64,000 nucleotides of DNA from Rhytidiadelphus loreus (GCA_947034895.1 OX344763.1:19003001-19067000); one strand, 5' to 3'. Numbered from the stretch's first letter, positions 38,775 through 50,643 are shown. Numbers and translations: made by a program. The notes: generated by a model not told the origin, from the sequence alone.

Positions 38775-38873
38775 CTAACTTTCCCATAAGACATCAGCTT
38801 CATGTCTGCGAGGATTCTTGTTCTCCAAAGATTTCAGCACTTGAGCACGGCTTACACCATCTTCTCGCTCCAT
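38775..38873 (-). other. Possible upstream ORF in the RSPH1 leader (32 codons)
   Basis: A complete ATG-to-TAG reading frame of 32 codons lies 53 bp upstream of the RSPH1 start on the same strand. The peptide starts MEREDGVSRAQ and is charged and hydrophilic. If transcription begins further upstream, this would be translated first and could lower RSPH1 translation. It could also be a chance ORF. No family recognised. Confidence 0.3.
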
Positions 38874-39084
38874 TAATTAATTACAGCGCAACAGTAAACC
38901 GCCGCTTACACATCCGATAAATATTAAAATAAACCATCGAAAGACTTCGCAGCTGACTACCAAGAACCATCTCGAAAGGCTCCACAAGCCAACCGATTTG
39001 AAGACGAAGCACTTCAATCAAGACTTTTGTAAGTTTGATTTCAAATTGTCGACCTAAATTGTCTTAAACTGAAGTGATCCATCC

Positions 39085-39213
39085 TCATACAGGGAGTGCA
39101 GTGTTGCGGCGAGCGCGAGAGGATGCCGAGTTTGAGACTTTGAGCAGGGAGTAGGTGACGAGTGCGCACGCCAGAGCTAGAGCCGTGTAAGTGAAAATGT
39201 AAGGAATCGACAT
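39085..39213 (-). CDS. Small single-pass membrane protein ORF, or first exon of an unrecognised gene
   Basis: A 42-codon ORF starts with ATG in a favourable context (ccgccATG) in a GC-richer patch upstream of RSPH1, on the same strand. Residues about 4-26 are hydrophobic (IPYIFTYTALALACALVTYS) and would form one membrane segment or a signal anchor. A polar, arginine-containing tail (SSRARRN) follows. The last codons overlap a possible splice donor (CT|GTATGA), so this may be a first exon rather than a complete microprotein; I could not find a convincing second exon before RSPH1. Family not recognised. It might also lie in a long RSPH1 5' leader. Moderate to low confidence that it is translated. 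Confidence 0.38.
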   Translation of the reverse strand: MSIPYIFTYTALALACALVTYSLLKVSNSASSRARRNTALPV

Positions 39214-39786
39214 GGCGGAAAATTTTCAATTGCTTTCAACTTCAACTTGTTATTGAAAAAATGCGGAAATTATTAGGAAGAATGAGAGAGAAAAAACCTC
39301 AAAACACAGAGATTGCGGCAAATGCTCAAGAATGAGCCAAACCTCAAACCGTAGTGACTGTTGCAATACACAATCAACCAAACCGTTACGACGACAGTTA
39401 CCAAAGTCCCGCAAAGCCCTCAACCCCCTCTTCGAAGACCTCCGTATTTGAACCTGAAGCCCCCCTGAAGAATCCATCCTCAATGCGTGTGCTTATATGG
39501 AGTTCTGACCAAATTAGGCTCGAAAGGCAAAACCTATCACCAAGGTAGTCAACCAAATGATGCAAGTTTTGATTGGATAAGTCTATTGTTTTGTTTTGTT
39601 TTTAGAGTAATCTTGAAAGTCATCCATCAAACTCAAAATGTCTACACTGTCTCTCTTGAATTAATAGTTAAATAAATAGTAATAGTGTTGTCATATGTCA
39701 TCATAACATTCTTCAACTTTGAAGCAAGAAGTCCTTTGTTTCCTCTTGATTGGGGCTCTTTTTGATTAGATAAATTTAGAATTTGA
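39214..39786. other. GC-richer upstream flank of the RSPH1 island
   Basis: A 77-codon minus-strand frame (39250-39483) starts MRMDSSGGLQVQIRRSSKRG. It is not recognised and may be leader or first-exon sequence of an undetected gene. No firm call. Confidence 0.3.
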
Positions 39787-40140
39787 GCTTCACTATCGAT
39801 GAATCTTGGGTCATTGTTTAAGGAATAATATTTGGTATAAAATTTTGGGTTCAAACTTGTCCATAAATTGTGGGTCACTGTATAAAGAATACTTCTTGGT
39901 AGAGTAACATGAATTCAAACTTCATTGTCCATGAATTGTGAGAATTGTCCATGAACAGTGAGTATAGTCTAAGGAATAATTCTTGGTATAGTGACATAGA
40001 TTCTAACTTCATTGTCCATGAATAGTGAGTACAATCTAAGGAGTATTTCTTGGCATAGTGATATGGATTCCAACTTCATTGTCTATGAACTGTGAGTACA
40101 ATCCAAAGAATAATTCTTTGGAAGAAGGCAAAGTACCTTT
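39787..40140. repeat. Minisatellite with 67-bp period
   Basis: Clear starts at 39948, 40015 and 40082 (t-c/t-c/a-atgaa), each followed by agtgagta, aatctaaggaataattcttgg and acttcattg. Earlier, more diverged units begin near 39787 and 39860. Confidence 0.9.
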
Positions 40141-41061
40141 TGTCATTGTCATCAATTCTTTGGACTATACATTTGTCCTCGTCTGTCAAGTGAAAGGAAT
40201 AATTCTTGATGTAAACTCTTGCATTTCAGCTTGATTGTCCTATTCATGAACTGTGGACAATTGTATAAAGAATAATTTTAGGTATAATGACACTTTAAAA
40301 AGCCCCCCTTCCTTCCTATTCAAGAATGTTATATTAACCCCTAAAAGCCCATTGTCCCCTTGGTGGACAATTTGGAGTTCAGGTAGGTTCCTATGGGCTG
40401 AAATTTTACTTGAATTTTTTGAAACTTTTTGTAGATGTGTAGTTCTGCGAGAGCTTTGTGGATATGTTAATTTTTTTTCCAATTTGATACCGAGTGAAAA
40501 AGTTAAAGACCTTTATAGGCAAATTTCAACTCGCGGGTTAGGCTACGCTGTCCAAATTTTGTTGATTGATGTCAGGGGCAAATGTACAAATTGTGTTTGT
40601 TGCACTTGTGAAAATACCTCACTTGGTGCTCCTTCTAGTGCATCCTTGGTATGGATGCCTTGAAAGAAGGTGGATTGAGGTTAAGCTCAGAGTCCCAATG
40701 GAAGGAACATCTTGGGAGCAAATTGGGAGCAAAAGTGAACCCATTTTTCAAAGCTTGTCCAAAGCCTTAGCCTATATATTATTCATATAGGCCTTCTAAA
40801 TTCTATAGGAAGTAAGGAATTTTTTTTTTCCAATTTTTTTTGTGACCTTGTGAAGCATCTAAAGTATATCTTTCAATCCATTGTTCAGATTTTCAAGTTT
40901 CAAAATTATGTGGTGGAAAATGTGCTCAAAAAACTATGTTGTGCATTGAGAACTTTTTAACATTGTTGCATTGTAAGATTTTTTGGGATGTGTTCCATGT
41001 TGTTTTTTGGCATGAAATTTTTGGAAGACATGATTAACTTCATTTTGAGTATGATAGATTT

Positions 41062-42263
41062 TTAACCCCTAAAGGACCATTGTCCCTTTGGGGGACAAAT
41101 GGGATTTCGGGTGGTACCTATGGGCTAAAATTTTGCCCTAATTTTTTGAAACTTTTTTTGAAGATAGAAAAGCTGATAAGCTTCGTGGAAATATTATTAT
41201 TTTTTCAATTGGTGCCTAGGAACAAAAGTTATGTCCAAATAAGCTCAAAACAAGGGACAAGGGGCAACAAAAAAAAAATTCAAATTTTTCTTTTTTCTTT
41301 TTTTTCTTTTTTCTTCCTTATATATTATATTTTTGTCTACATGGAAAGATTTGATTCATTCCATTTGGATTTGTTATGAAAAAATTATGAACAATCTTAT
41401 TTTTGGGGCAATTAGAGCATCTTCTTGAAAAAAAAATAGCTTGTAGGATCATTAGGGGAGATTTCTACGTTTTAAGAGACTGTGAGTTTCCGGACTGCGG
41501 GAATTATGGGAACGCTATGGGAACGCTAATCTGACGTGGCCAGGAGACGGACACATCAGATATATATTTTTTATAAAAAGAAATTTAAATTAATTTTTTT
41601 TAATTAATTTTTTTTATAATATATTTAAAAATAATAATTAATTTTTTAATCTGACTGTACAAAACTCGTTCCCAGCAATGGGAACAGCTTGAAACAGTCT
41701 CCCAAGTAGCTGAAATTTCCCCTAATGTCATTTTTGAATGCAATTTTTGCAATTTTTGCAAAAAGAAAGTTCCACACGGATCAGTTTTCTTGATAGAAAA
41801 ATCTTACCATTGGGATAAGTGCATTTTAATTCCATCTAAAAGATATTAATATTCTAGATTTTCCTTCTATCTCATACCTACTTCTACTTATCAAATTTTT
41901 TTTAAATGAATATTAAGTTTTTTTGGAAATTTTTTCCCCTAGACTCTCAACTCAATTAACCACTAAAAATATTTAAAGCTCCAAACTCTGTAGTGCAAAA
42001 AATTTAAGTTAAAAATGTTCAAAGTCAAAAAATCTAATGCAATGTGTTGGAAAATTTGTTTTTTTTACTTTGAACATAGGTATCTTGCAATCTATGCAGT
42101 CAAATATTCTAAAAAACATTTCCACACATTTTCATATTGGTTAGGTGCAAGATCATATGATTAGATGTGCAAAAGAAAATTCAAATTTTTTTACTCTTTG
42201 CCATAGAAATGGCAATTTTGAGTGTTTTTGGCAGAAAAAAGGCCTTGGTCCTTTAGGGGTTAA
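41062..42263 (-). mobile_element. TTAA element, complete, nested in J (1194-bp core)
   Basis: TTAA at 41062-41065 and 42260-42263. Perfect 14-bp terminal inverted repeats CCCCTAAAGGACCA; the next bases differ (TTGTCCC versus AGGCC). A MITE at 41450-41727 is inserted in it. Interior matches elements A and C inverted. No transposase-like frame. Confidence 0.92.
41450..41727. mobile_element. MITE inside the nested TTAA element (about 278 bp)
   Basis: Ends CATTAGGGGAGATTTC and, inverted, CATTAGGGGAAATTTC. Subterminal GGGAACG repeats occur on both sides. Comparison with the uninterrupted copy at 45200 (gtaggattcattttt) shows the insertion point. The target duplication is unclear (possibly TCATT or none). 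Related GTGAGTTCCCGG sequence occurs at 56850-56935. Confidence 0.75.
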
Positions 42264-42553
42264 ATTCAAAATCCATAGTGAAATTTTTTGCCACAAGCAA
42301 TGGTCAAAGGCATGTGAAATTTTTGGGCACAATGAAAAAAAAAAATTCCCTTCAAATGCTTATATCTTTCGATTCCTATGGTCAAATGTCATAAAAATTT
42401 TACCACTTCTTTTTCTGTAAGTCTACTAGAAGATTATATAGTTAGATTTTCTTTTTTTTAAAAACATATTATTGAAAATTTTGATGAATGCAGTAGTAGG
42501 GGCAATTTTGAGTGGTTTTCATAGAAAAATGACCTTGGGACTTTAGGGGTTAA

Positions 42554-44762
42554 AGTAAACTTGACTTATTTTAATGTCATTGCTTCTAGGAAAATCAATG
42601 CACTTCCTTAATGTATGCATATTTTGACTTGTGAAAATTATTTTGTCATGATAATACAAAACAAAAAACGATATTAAAAATAAAGATCGGGTGTGGAATT
42701 AAACAATGTGTCACTAAAGAGGGAGTCATCCTATTAATAAGTTTCTTTTTATAGAATATAATATATTATAAGGATGTACAGAGAATGTGCAAATATAATG
42801 TATCATTTATTTAGAGAGGGTTGAGTATTTTAGGAACTTTAAGAGTTTAGAGGTGGTTTATAATTTTTTTCACACTTTTGAAGCTAGTCTAATGATTTAT
42901 TTTTTTTGTAATATGTGCCAATGAAAAAGAAGCTATGTGAGAAAGTCTTCAGTTACTTTTAATTCTATAAAGATGTAGGGGATAAAGAGTGTGTCATGGA
43001 TCACTTTCAATGTTTTTATAGAGCAAAGGAATGCACAATTCATCTAGTGGCAATGGATAAGTACATGGTTGATGATCATTGTAATAGGCCAATTGCTTAG
43101 GGTTAAACTTAAGATTTCCCCATTTTAAATCATAAATTTAAGTTGATTTGCCTACAATAGGTAGAGTAGAGATTATGATTAAAGGTTACATGTTACATGT
43201 TGAAAACAAAAATCATACATTTTCAAAATAGAAAGTAGAAAATAATTGTACAACCATATTGCACTATGTTTGAAGTTGAAAACATTCCACAGTGTTGATT
43301 TATGGTTATATTATATAGACTCTACAATAGGGTAGAAGGAATAAGGTAGAACTATCCAATGTCAATTCACCCCCATTTCTTGTCAAACATTAGAATGGAT
43401 TTGAGGGCAAAAACAACCCATTTCAAGCATGTTCCTGTGGAAGTAAAAGAATGCAGTGCGGTCAATTTTTTTCAAAGTTTCTTCCAATCTTGACTTCGAA
43501 AATTCACAAAAATACAAAAATGATATAATTTTATTTATTTGTTTTAATATCAATGAATTTCATTTGTCTATATAGGGAAAAAACCCACCTAATTGCAATT
43601 TTGACTCCATCTATATGTACACACACACACTTAAATGAACGGGAACGAATGTTTCTAATTTAGCCATACTCAAAATAGTTGTAGATATTTGATACCACAC
43701 AAAATTTTGGAATTTAACCGCGTAAAGATGTTGCCTATTGTTAGTCTCCACTATTAACCATAGAAACAAAGAATGACACCTATTGGCCCAATAATCAGAG
43801 TATTTTTGTGCACCTCGGCCATGGGGGACACATCCTTCTAGGATTGACTCTAGAAGGACAACCGCGGTCACAAAGTGCCCCCATGGATGACAAAGAATCC
43901 TTCTACATAAGACAAAAACACACATGTTCATCCTCGAAACTCCATAAGAAAAAAGGGAAAAGTCTCGCCCAACAATTTGACCTCCAATGAGTGCTCCTCA
44001 AATGTGTTTTTTTAACCTAAAAAAGCTTCACACAGTACCAAAAAAGGGATGATTTCCACGGTGACAATCCCGGCATCCGAGGGTAATATTTACGAAGGAC
44101 AGAAACACCGACACTCATCCCAATTCCCATAGCTTGCTGGGATAATGCATTTCAAAAGGACATGAACATTATTTTTTTTTATTTAGTCAAACGAACGCCC
44201 TTGGGGGAAATGACGAACTTTGTCCCTTTATCATACTCTTTTTTTCCCCCTTTTTTCCTTTTTTTCTCTTTTTTTTTTCTTTCTTCTTTTGATTGTATCA
44301 ATGAACTCCCATCCATTGAAAATGGATAACTATTGAAAACTCCTATTCCTTGGACGTACAACAAAGCCAGGGTTGCCTTGCCCAAATTATTGTATTGTAG
44401 TTTGCGCTTGGCAGTTGAGCACTTGACAGAGCAGAGCAGGACATGAACAGGACCTTGGAAGCCGGTGCCCTTGCTCTTGCTTGCTCTCTCTTTCTCCAGA
44501 GGCTCAGGGGCACCAGACATGAGTTGCTTAACTTATGTATCAAATTTGTGCAAGGACGAGTTGGGGGTGATGCTTATCTGCGGAGCTTTGCGTTGCGTCG
44601 ATCGAGGGGGAGGGGTCAACGATGTCCTCGGTCGCAATTTTGTGGTCTATGTTGTGAGGGGTGGCCACGTCGCCCCCATCCTATTTGCGCCACACTTTAT
44701 TTGTGGTGTACGGCAATCTTGTTTGTGCCATGAATGCACATTTCAAAATTGTGACATTCTAA
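42554..44762. other. Intergenic DNA with pyrimidine tract and GC-rich patch, no gene supported
   Basis: (AC)n at 43619-43631; a small palindrome, ccttctaggattgactctagaagg, at about 43832-43855, like a junction of two short TTAA-element ends; a pyrimidine-rich tract at 44224-44290. 44420-44740 is GC-rich with overlapping plus-strand frames of 96 and 116 codons that show no family motif. Confidence 0.45.
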
Positions 44763-46437
44763 TTAACTCCCAAAAGATGGGTTGGTCACTGTGGAAATCA
44801 TCCTTTTGGGTATAGAGTGAATCATTTTTGTAACACCTAAAGGACCATTGTTTCTTCCGGAGACAAATTGGATTTGGGGCAGGTACTTATGGTCTCAATT
44901 TTTGTCATGATTTTTTGAAACTTTTCTTGAAGATAGAAAAATTAATTATCTTTGTGGGAATGTTAATTTTTTTTTCAATTGGTGCTTGGGAACAAAATTT
45001 ATACACACATAAGTTCAAAACAAGGGAGATTGGGCAACAAAAATATATATTTTTTAAAGTTGAATTTCTTTTTTCTCAGAGATTATATTTTTGTCTATAT
45101 GGAAAACTTTCATTTACTTCATTTGGGTAAGTGATGTGAAAGTTATGAATAATTTGTTTTTTTGGTAAATCTAAGCATCTTCTTGAAAAAATAATTTGTA
45201 GGATTCATTTTTTAATGCAATTTTTACAATTTTTCAAAAAAGGGGGTTTCACATAGTTTAGTTTTCTTGCTAAAACAATCTCACCATTGGAATTAGTGTG
45301 TTTTAATTCCAATTTAGAGATATTAACCCCTAAATGTCCACACTGCATTTTTTGGCAACATAACAATTTTGGGTAGCTTACTACAAATGGAGGTTTTATT
45401 TTTTTCCTTTGAAATTTTCACACAACATATGCCAAAGGAGTAGCTTAAAGGCCCAACAATTTTTATAACTTTCCACTACATGGTTAAAAAGTTATAGTAT
45501 GATATGTAGTTTTCATTGCTCAGAGGGGAGCTTAGGCACCCAAAAAGAACTTCTTTAAAAATCACTTTTTTAAGAAATAAATATTTGAAATTGGTTCTCT
45601 AGATTTGTATATACATGGGAAGCTTTAAATCATTCCATTTTTTTTTTAATGAGATGAAATTTATGAGTTTTAGTTGTGGGTAGTTCGTGGATAGTTATGA
45701 AATCTCTACTCTTAAATAAACTTTGAAGTTTTTTATTTAACTCAATTTTCAATATATTTGAAAAAAAATAAAAACATAAGATGTAGATTGTTTATTACAA
45801 GATTACAACCCATCGGAATTGACATTTTTCAATTCCATAAGTAAATGGTTAATAATTTAGTATTTTGAATCATTGTCTACTTCTTTCTACTTACTATTTT
45901 TTCCCTATTTGTTGTTCAATTCTAAACCATCTAAAATTTTCAAGCATGTAGCCAACTTGCCTTGAAGTAGGAATCCAAAGACTACTACCATTTGGTACAT
46001 TTTTTCTTACAAATGTGACCTTGTGAAGTGCAGCTGCCCAGATTTTTGCAAGGGTAAGAAAAGGGATTTTTGTCACTTCAAACGCCAAAATCTTGCAATC
46101 TGCATGGTGGAAATTTCTGAATTTTTTTCCTCATCTTCTCAAACTAGTGTACTACAAGATCATATAATTACATGTATCTAAAAATGATTGATTTTTGTAA
46201 GATTTGGTACTTGTCCTAAAAATGGCAGTTTTGGAGTGTTTTTGGTGAAAACATAGTCAAAATCATTTAGGGGTTAAAAAAACACTTTGGAGCACTCATT
46301 AAAGGTCAAACTACTACGCAAGACCTCCCTTTTTTGCACAAACTTTTGAGGATGAACATACGCACTTTTGTCCTACATAACATGATTCTTTGTCATTCAT
46401 TGGACACTTAGTGTCCACAGAATCCTTCTAGGATTAA
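44763..46437 (+). mobile_element. Short 225-bp-family TTAA element split by a larger one, copy 2
   Basis: Left half 44763-44832 (TTAACTCCCAAAAGATGGG, ggttggtcactgtgg), right half 46278-46437 ending CCTTCTAGGATTAA. Together they equal the copies at 21160 and 57503. The break is at gaatcattt(g)TTAA, the same point that reads gaatcatttgcTTAA in the uninterrupted copy at 57568. Confidence 0.8.
44833..46277 (-). mobile_element. Composite TTAA element K inside copy 2
   Basis: Left end TAACACCTAAAGGACCATTG at 44833. A second left end TTAACCCCTAAATGTCCAC lies at 45323, in a site matching agagataTTAAta of related copies. One right end CATTTAGGGGTTAA finishes at 46277. The 45323-46277 part (947-bp core) is a complete element. 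The outer element's right part is missing, probably lost by recombination between two similar right ends. Confidence 0.82.
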
Positions 46438-47637
46438 ATTTGTATCACAAATGTGCACTACCGGTTGGAATCTACCATATATTTGTATTACAAATGTACA
46501 CTACTCGTACATAGAGGCACACATAGACGACAAATTGAAGTTGCAACACCCACAAATAGGATAGCATACCTTTTTATGCGTGATAATCCAGAGACAATGA
46601 AGCACAACATAGTTTCTTTTTATTTTTCTTTCCCTTTTCTTTCAATTTCTCTGCCATATTTTGAAGCCCAATATGTTTCTTTTTCTTTTTTTCTTTTTCT
46701 CTTTATCTCTTTATCTTGCCTGTATTGCAGCAGATATCGATGAGGCACAGCATTGGTCTATGAGTCCATGACTGATACATGAGTGGTGCAAAATAATTAA
46801 TTAATTTTTCTCCTTGGACATACTTGTGGAGGGGACAAACATTAACCTTCCCTTCCCTTCCACTTCCCCAAACATTGAATGAGTTCAGCTTAGCTCCAGC
46901 TTGGATTGCAGTAAACTATGGCCATGGCTCTCTTCCATCTAAGTTAAGCTTGTTTTTGTTTTTTGTTTTTTGAAACAAATGAAGCTTGTTGGGCTTGAAA
47001 TGCACGCTAAGCTGAAGCTAGGGGACGCCACCCAAAGGCATGGTGCAGCCACTTTTGCCCACTGCCACTGCAACCACAACCAAATGACCGACATTTCAAG
47101 CCCATGCAGGTTTTGGACATCCGAATCCTCAGTCTGTAACCATGTATTATAATAACTTAATTGTTCTAGGCAACAAAAAAATTAATTAATTAATTAATTT
47201 TAAAAAAATGTTGTGGGGGTCGAGGCGATTTTGGTGGTGGTGTCCCCTACCTTACCCATAAAGCAACTCGGAAGTTTTTTTTCATCAACCATGACTTTAA
47301 TTATTAGTGGAGCTGACATTAGTTGGTGCAGAACATTCTCTCAACGTGGGGGTTTGGGGTTTAGGATAATTAAGTAGTTGACTGCCGTATGGGCTGTGCA
47401 GTTTGATTTGCTGTTGTCCTTAACTTAGAGCATCCTCAGAGCATCTCCACCAGCAAACGACACACTAAGTTATAGTGCAGGCAGTATCTCTGACTTGCCG
47501 TATTCCTGTGACCAGTGATCCCCAAACTGGCTAAATTTTGCTCAGTTGCTACTTAATTTCTTCATACCCACAGTGTAAATTTTAAAAAAATCATCCAAAA
47601 ATGAACATTTGGCTAATTATCCTGAATCCATTACGGG
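46438..47637. other. Intergenic DNA, no gene seen
   Basis: Pyrimidine-rich tract at 46612-46710 and (TTAA)n at 47180-47200. 46960-47110 is GC-richer but unrecognised. Confidence 0.45.
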
Positions 47638-48618
47638 ACCAACAGAGTGCAAAATCATGAATTCGAATGGAAAAATTATAAGTTCCCAATGCACCAGGCC
47701 GTAACTGATCCGATTTTAGATGCCATGGTAGAGGTAGGAATCATAGGACAAGCTAGAGCAGCAAGAGATCTCCTTAGAACAACAAATTGGGAGCTCTTTG
47801 GCATCAGTAGTGTGGTATAGGAGTCAAATGTGCATGCGAGCCACTGTAAGTTGAAGTTTAGGGACGGAATTTTGGAATGCCCTGTGTGGAAAATCTATAA
47901 AGTCTTTAAGTAGTGGGAAGGAAGAAGAAGGTTGGCCCCCCCTAATCTCCTTGTCAAGCTAGTATTATGCAGTCCGGTGGAGATGCTCTCAATTAGAGGC
48001 CTTATAATTGGGACTTGGTACATGTATAGCCCGGACTTCTTAACAAGTCCTCGAAGTTGACGAGAGCAATCTAGGGTCATATCACTCCTCAAACAATGGA
48101 CGGTACTTCAAACCCTATTTCGGTTCATAGGGAGGGACTTGTCATAGTCGCTTAGCAGTGCAATCCTTGTGACCATGAAAGTCTTGTCTTTATACTGGGC
48201 CCCTACCAATAGACTGCAGAATCATGAATTCCAATGGAACAACTATAAGTTCCCAATGCACTAAGCTGCAACTAATCCGGGTTTGGGATGACATGGCGCA
48301 AGCAAGAGTCATGGGACAGGCTGAAGTAGCAAGAGATCACCACAAAGCAACAAATAAGGAGTTCTTTCACATCAGTAGTACAATGCAGGTCAAATGTGCG
48401 GGTGGGCCACTAAAGTGTGGGGATGGAAATTTGGAGTGTTCTATGGGAAAATTTTGTAAAGTCTCTTGACTGGTTAGAAGGAAGAAGGTTGGTCATCCTA
48501 AACTCCTTGCCATGCCAATATTATGCGGCCTAATGGAGATACTATCAATTAGAGAAGCTTGTAATTGGGACTCGGTACATGTGTATCTTGGACTTCTCAA
48601 CAAGTCTTCTAAGTTGAT
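47638..48618. repeat. Direct duplication of about 420 bp
   Basis: Copies at about 47638-48060 and 48207-48618, separated by about 150 bp. Shared blocks: caaaatcatgaattc, ttcccaatgca, agcaagagatc, gaagaaggttgg, gggacttggtacatgt. About 80% alike by eye. Could be a tandem duplication or a degenerate terminal-repeat miniature retroelement; no TG...CA ends or primer site seen. Confidence 0.7.
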
Positions 48619-50643
48619 CCAAGGAGCTTGCCATTTGAATGGCATGATTTAAGAGTTCTAAATCATGCAAATATAACAAAATTGTCATTTAAGAAATTTC
48701 AAATATGACTCTATGTAGCTTGATCTTCAGGAGGGCAAATTGTCAAATTAATCTTGTTATATCAAATTGTCCAATGAATGAGGGGAATCAAGAAATCTAT
48801 CTATTCATCCTATTTTTGAAAACTACATTTTCATATAACCAATTCAAGGAGCTTGCTTTTGCAGATTATATACAAAGCAACTAAAGGGCCATGTTAATTT
48901 GATCTCCACTAGTCTCAAGTCCTTGCAACTTTTCTTTTTTGGACAATATATCACTCACCATGACTGGTTTTAGTCCCTCCAAATTTCAGTCAATGACAAT
49001 TGCAAAGAGGGCACTAGGGCATTAGGCAGTTCCTCCCCCCCAAAAAAACAAAACAAAAAGTGGTGACCTTTATCTTCAAGTTTGAGCTCAAGTCTTTGTT
49101 TTTGGAGTATCAAGCAATGGTGCATAGGAAAAAACATTGTCCTTTTATGTCGTATCACCTACATTTGCTCCACATAAGATGCGAAGTAGAACCCAAGCTT
49201 TCAAAGAAAGAATTTGAATGAGTCATCCAGATGATTCACCTCCCTTATATCTGTGTCAATGAAAGCCTTAAGAGAATCACAAAATATTTCCAATCAAGTA
49301 AACAAAAACAAAGTTAACACCAGCCATTAAAGTCACTTGGGACACTCCAACCTACTCCGTAGAACATTTCCCTTCAAATTAATTGCTATTCACTGGCCCT
49401 TATTGCAGGTTGCATCACCAAAGTAAAACGCTGGTATGACTGGAGAGCGACATCAACAATATGTACATAATTGTACCAAACCATGAAAGATGTGCCCTAC
49501 CTGCAACTGTGTAGACTGAAATAAAAAGTTGCACAAGTTGCAAAACCCTTCCCACACACAAGACAAGCTGTGAATCCGCTTGAACACTTATGGAACAGAA
49601 GCTGACTTCAATTACAATGGCATTGGCCAAGTTTGAGTTGCCCCAAAGAGGTGCACAAGCAGGTTTCCGTGATAACAGTGGATGCTTTTACAAGTGGATT
49701 AATATGTATAGTAGTTGCCAAGTAGTAGTGAACAACTGGACACTGAAGTCTTGAAAGCTAAATTTTGGTTTCCTTCTCTTCCACTTGGATAATGACACTG
49801 TATTGAATTGAACATCAAGCGGTAAATCATGTCATGCTGATCTTCAATTTTCCTGTTATTTAATGCTCAGCATGATAAGCACTGCTTAAAGTCTTCAAAG
49901 TTCCTACGTTGTGATAGGTTAGTAGCAAGTTCAACCGGAGTCCCATTCTTGTGATAAGTTCTAGAACCCGCATATAAAGATACAATGAAATAACGACATA
50001 TAGAGGTTAGAAGATGAGAAAAGGGATGAAGATTTTATTGTTCCAATGAGTCTTAGTGTGCACCTCCAACAAATGATTTACAATTGATCTGATTTGAAGA
50101 TTTGAATTTGAATTTGTACATAGGAAGGTTCAATTTACTCCATTAAATTTTCATATACATTGATCTCTATGAAGCAAATTTCTCTCCCCTAGGACTGGTG
50201 TCAACAAACATACACGGATGCAGTACAGGTAGTGACTCAAAAGACTGGAGATTCGTTTTAAATCAAGTGAATACACCTCAACGAAGGTTCTGAATATCAA
50301 AAAGCTCTCTGGTCCGCTAACTATATGACATCCTAAATCTGAAATCTACATATGTCAACGCCTTCGCCTTTCCCTCTAGGAGACAATTGAATGGGGGCAA
50401 CGAGCCTATGCCGAGGATTCCTAACCAGGTGAGGCAAAAAGAACGCCATGCCCGAACCGCAGGATGAACCATTTTAGCTTAGAGAAGATCAATAAGGGAT
50501 TCCCTGGCGTCTATACCGCATGAATTAGAAACTATCTGCGCCGAGGTCAACCACGGGAGGATCAGACCTTCGGTGGATTCAAACAAAACAAAAACTGAGT
50601 TCAATAAGCTAGAAAAAAAATATTGATACATTGATTGCCCGGT
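48619..50643. other. Intergenic DNA and probable PRA1 3' region
   Basis: 50160-50643 is GC-richer and adjoins the PRA1 stop; likely 3' UTR. The rest has no gene I can support apart from the fragment at 49876-49973. Confidence 0.4.
49876..49973 (-). pseudogene. Possible terminal-exon fragment of an unrecognised protein
   Basis: A minus-strand stretch ending in TGA reads AGSRTYHKNGTPVELATNLS then QRRNFEDFKQCLSC. This looks protein-like (balanced codons, Cys-Leu-Ser-Cys end), but no upstream exon is visible before the PRA1 3' flank. Family unknown. It may be a gene relic or chance. Confidence 0.25.

Larger units (their letters stand above)
40334..42553 (-). mobile_element. TTAA element J (outer), interrupted by a complete TTAA element
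   Basis: Outer ends: TTAACCCCTAAAAGCCC at 40334 and GGGACTTTAGGGGTTAA ending at 42553. The right subterminal block is gcaattttgagtggttttc. The outer body is 40334-41061 plus 42264-42553, about 1.0 kb when joined, the normal family length. A 136-codon plus-strand frame (40253-40663) crosses the left end and is not recognised. Confidence 0.82.

Noticed and set aside
44465..44815. 116-codon plus-strand frame (MPLLLLALSFSRG...) with apparent signal peptide
   Set aside because: The hydrophobic start comes from a CT-rich stretch; the remainder lacks any domain and the frame runs into a TTAA element.
47638..48618. LTR pair of a retrotransposon
   Set aside because: Copies lack TG...CA ends, a primer-binding site and a polypurine tract, and only 150 bp separate them; kept as a direct duplication.
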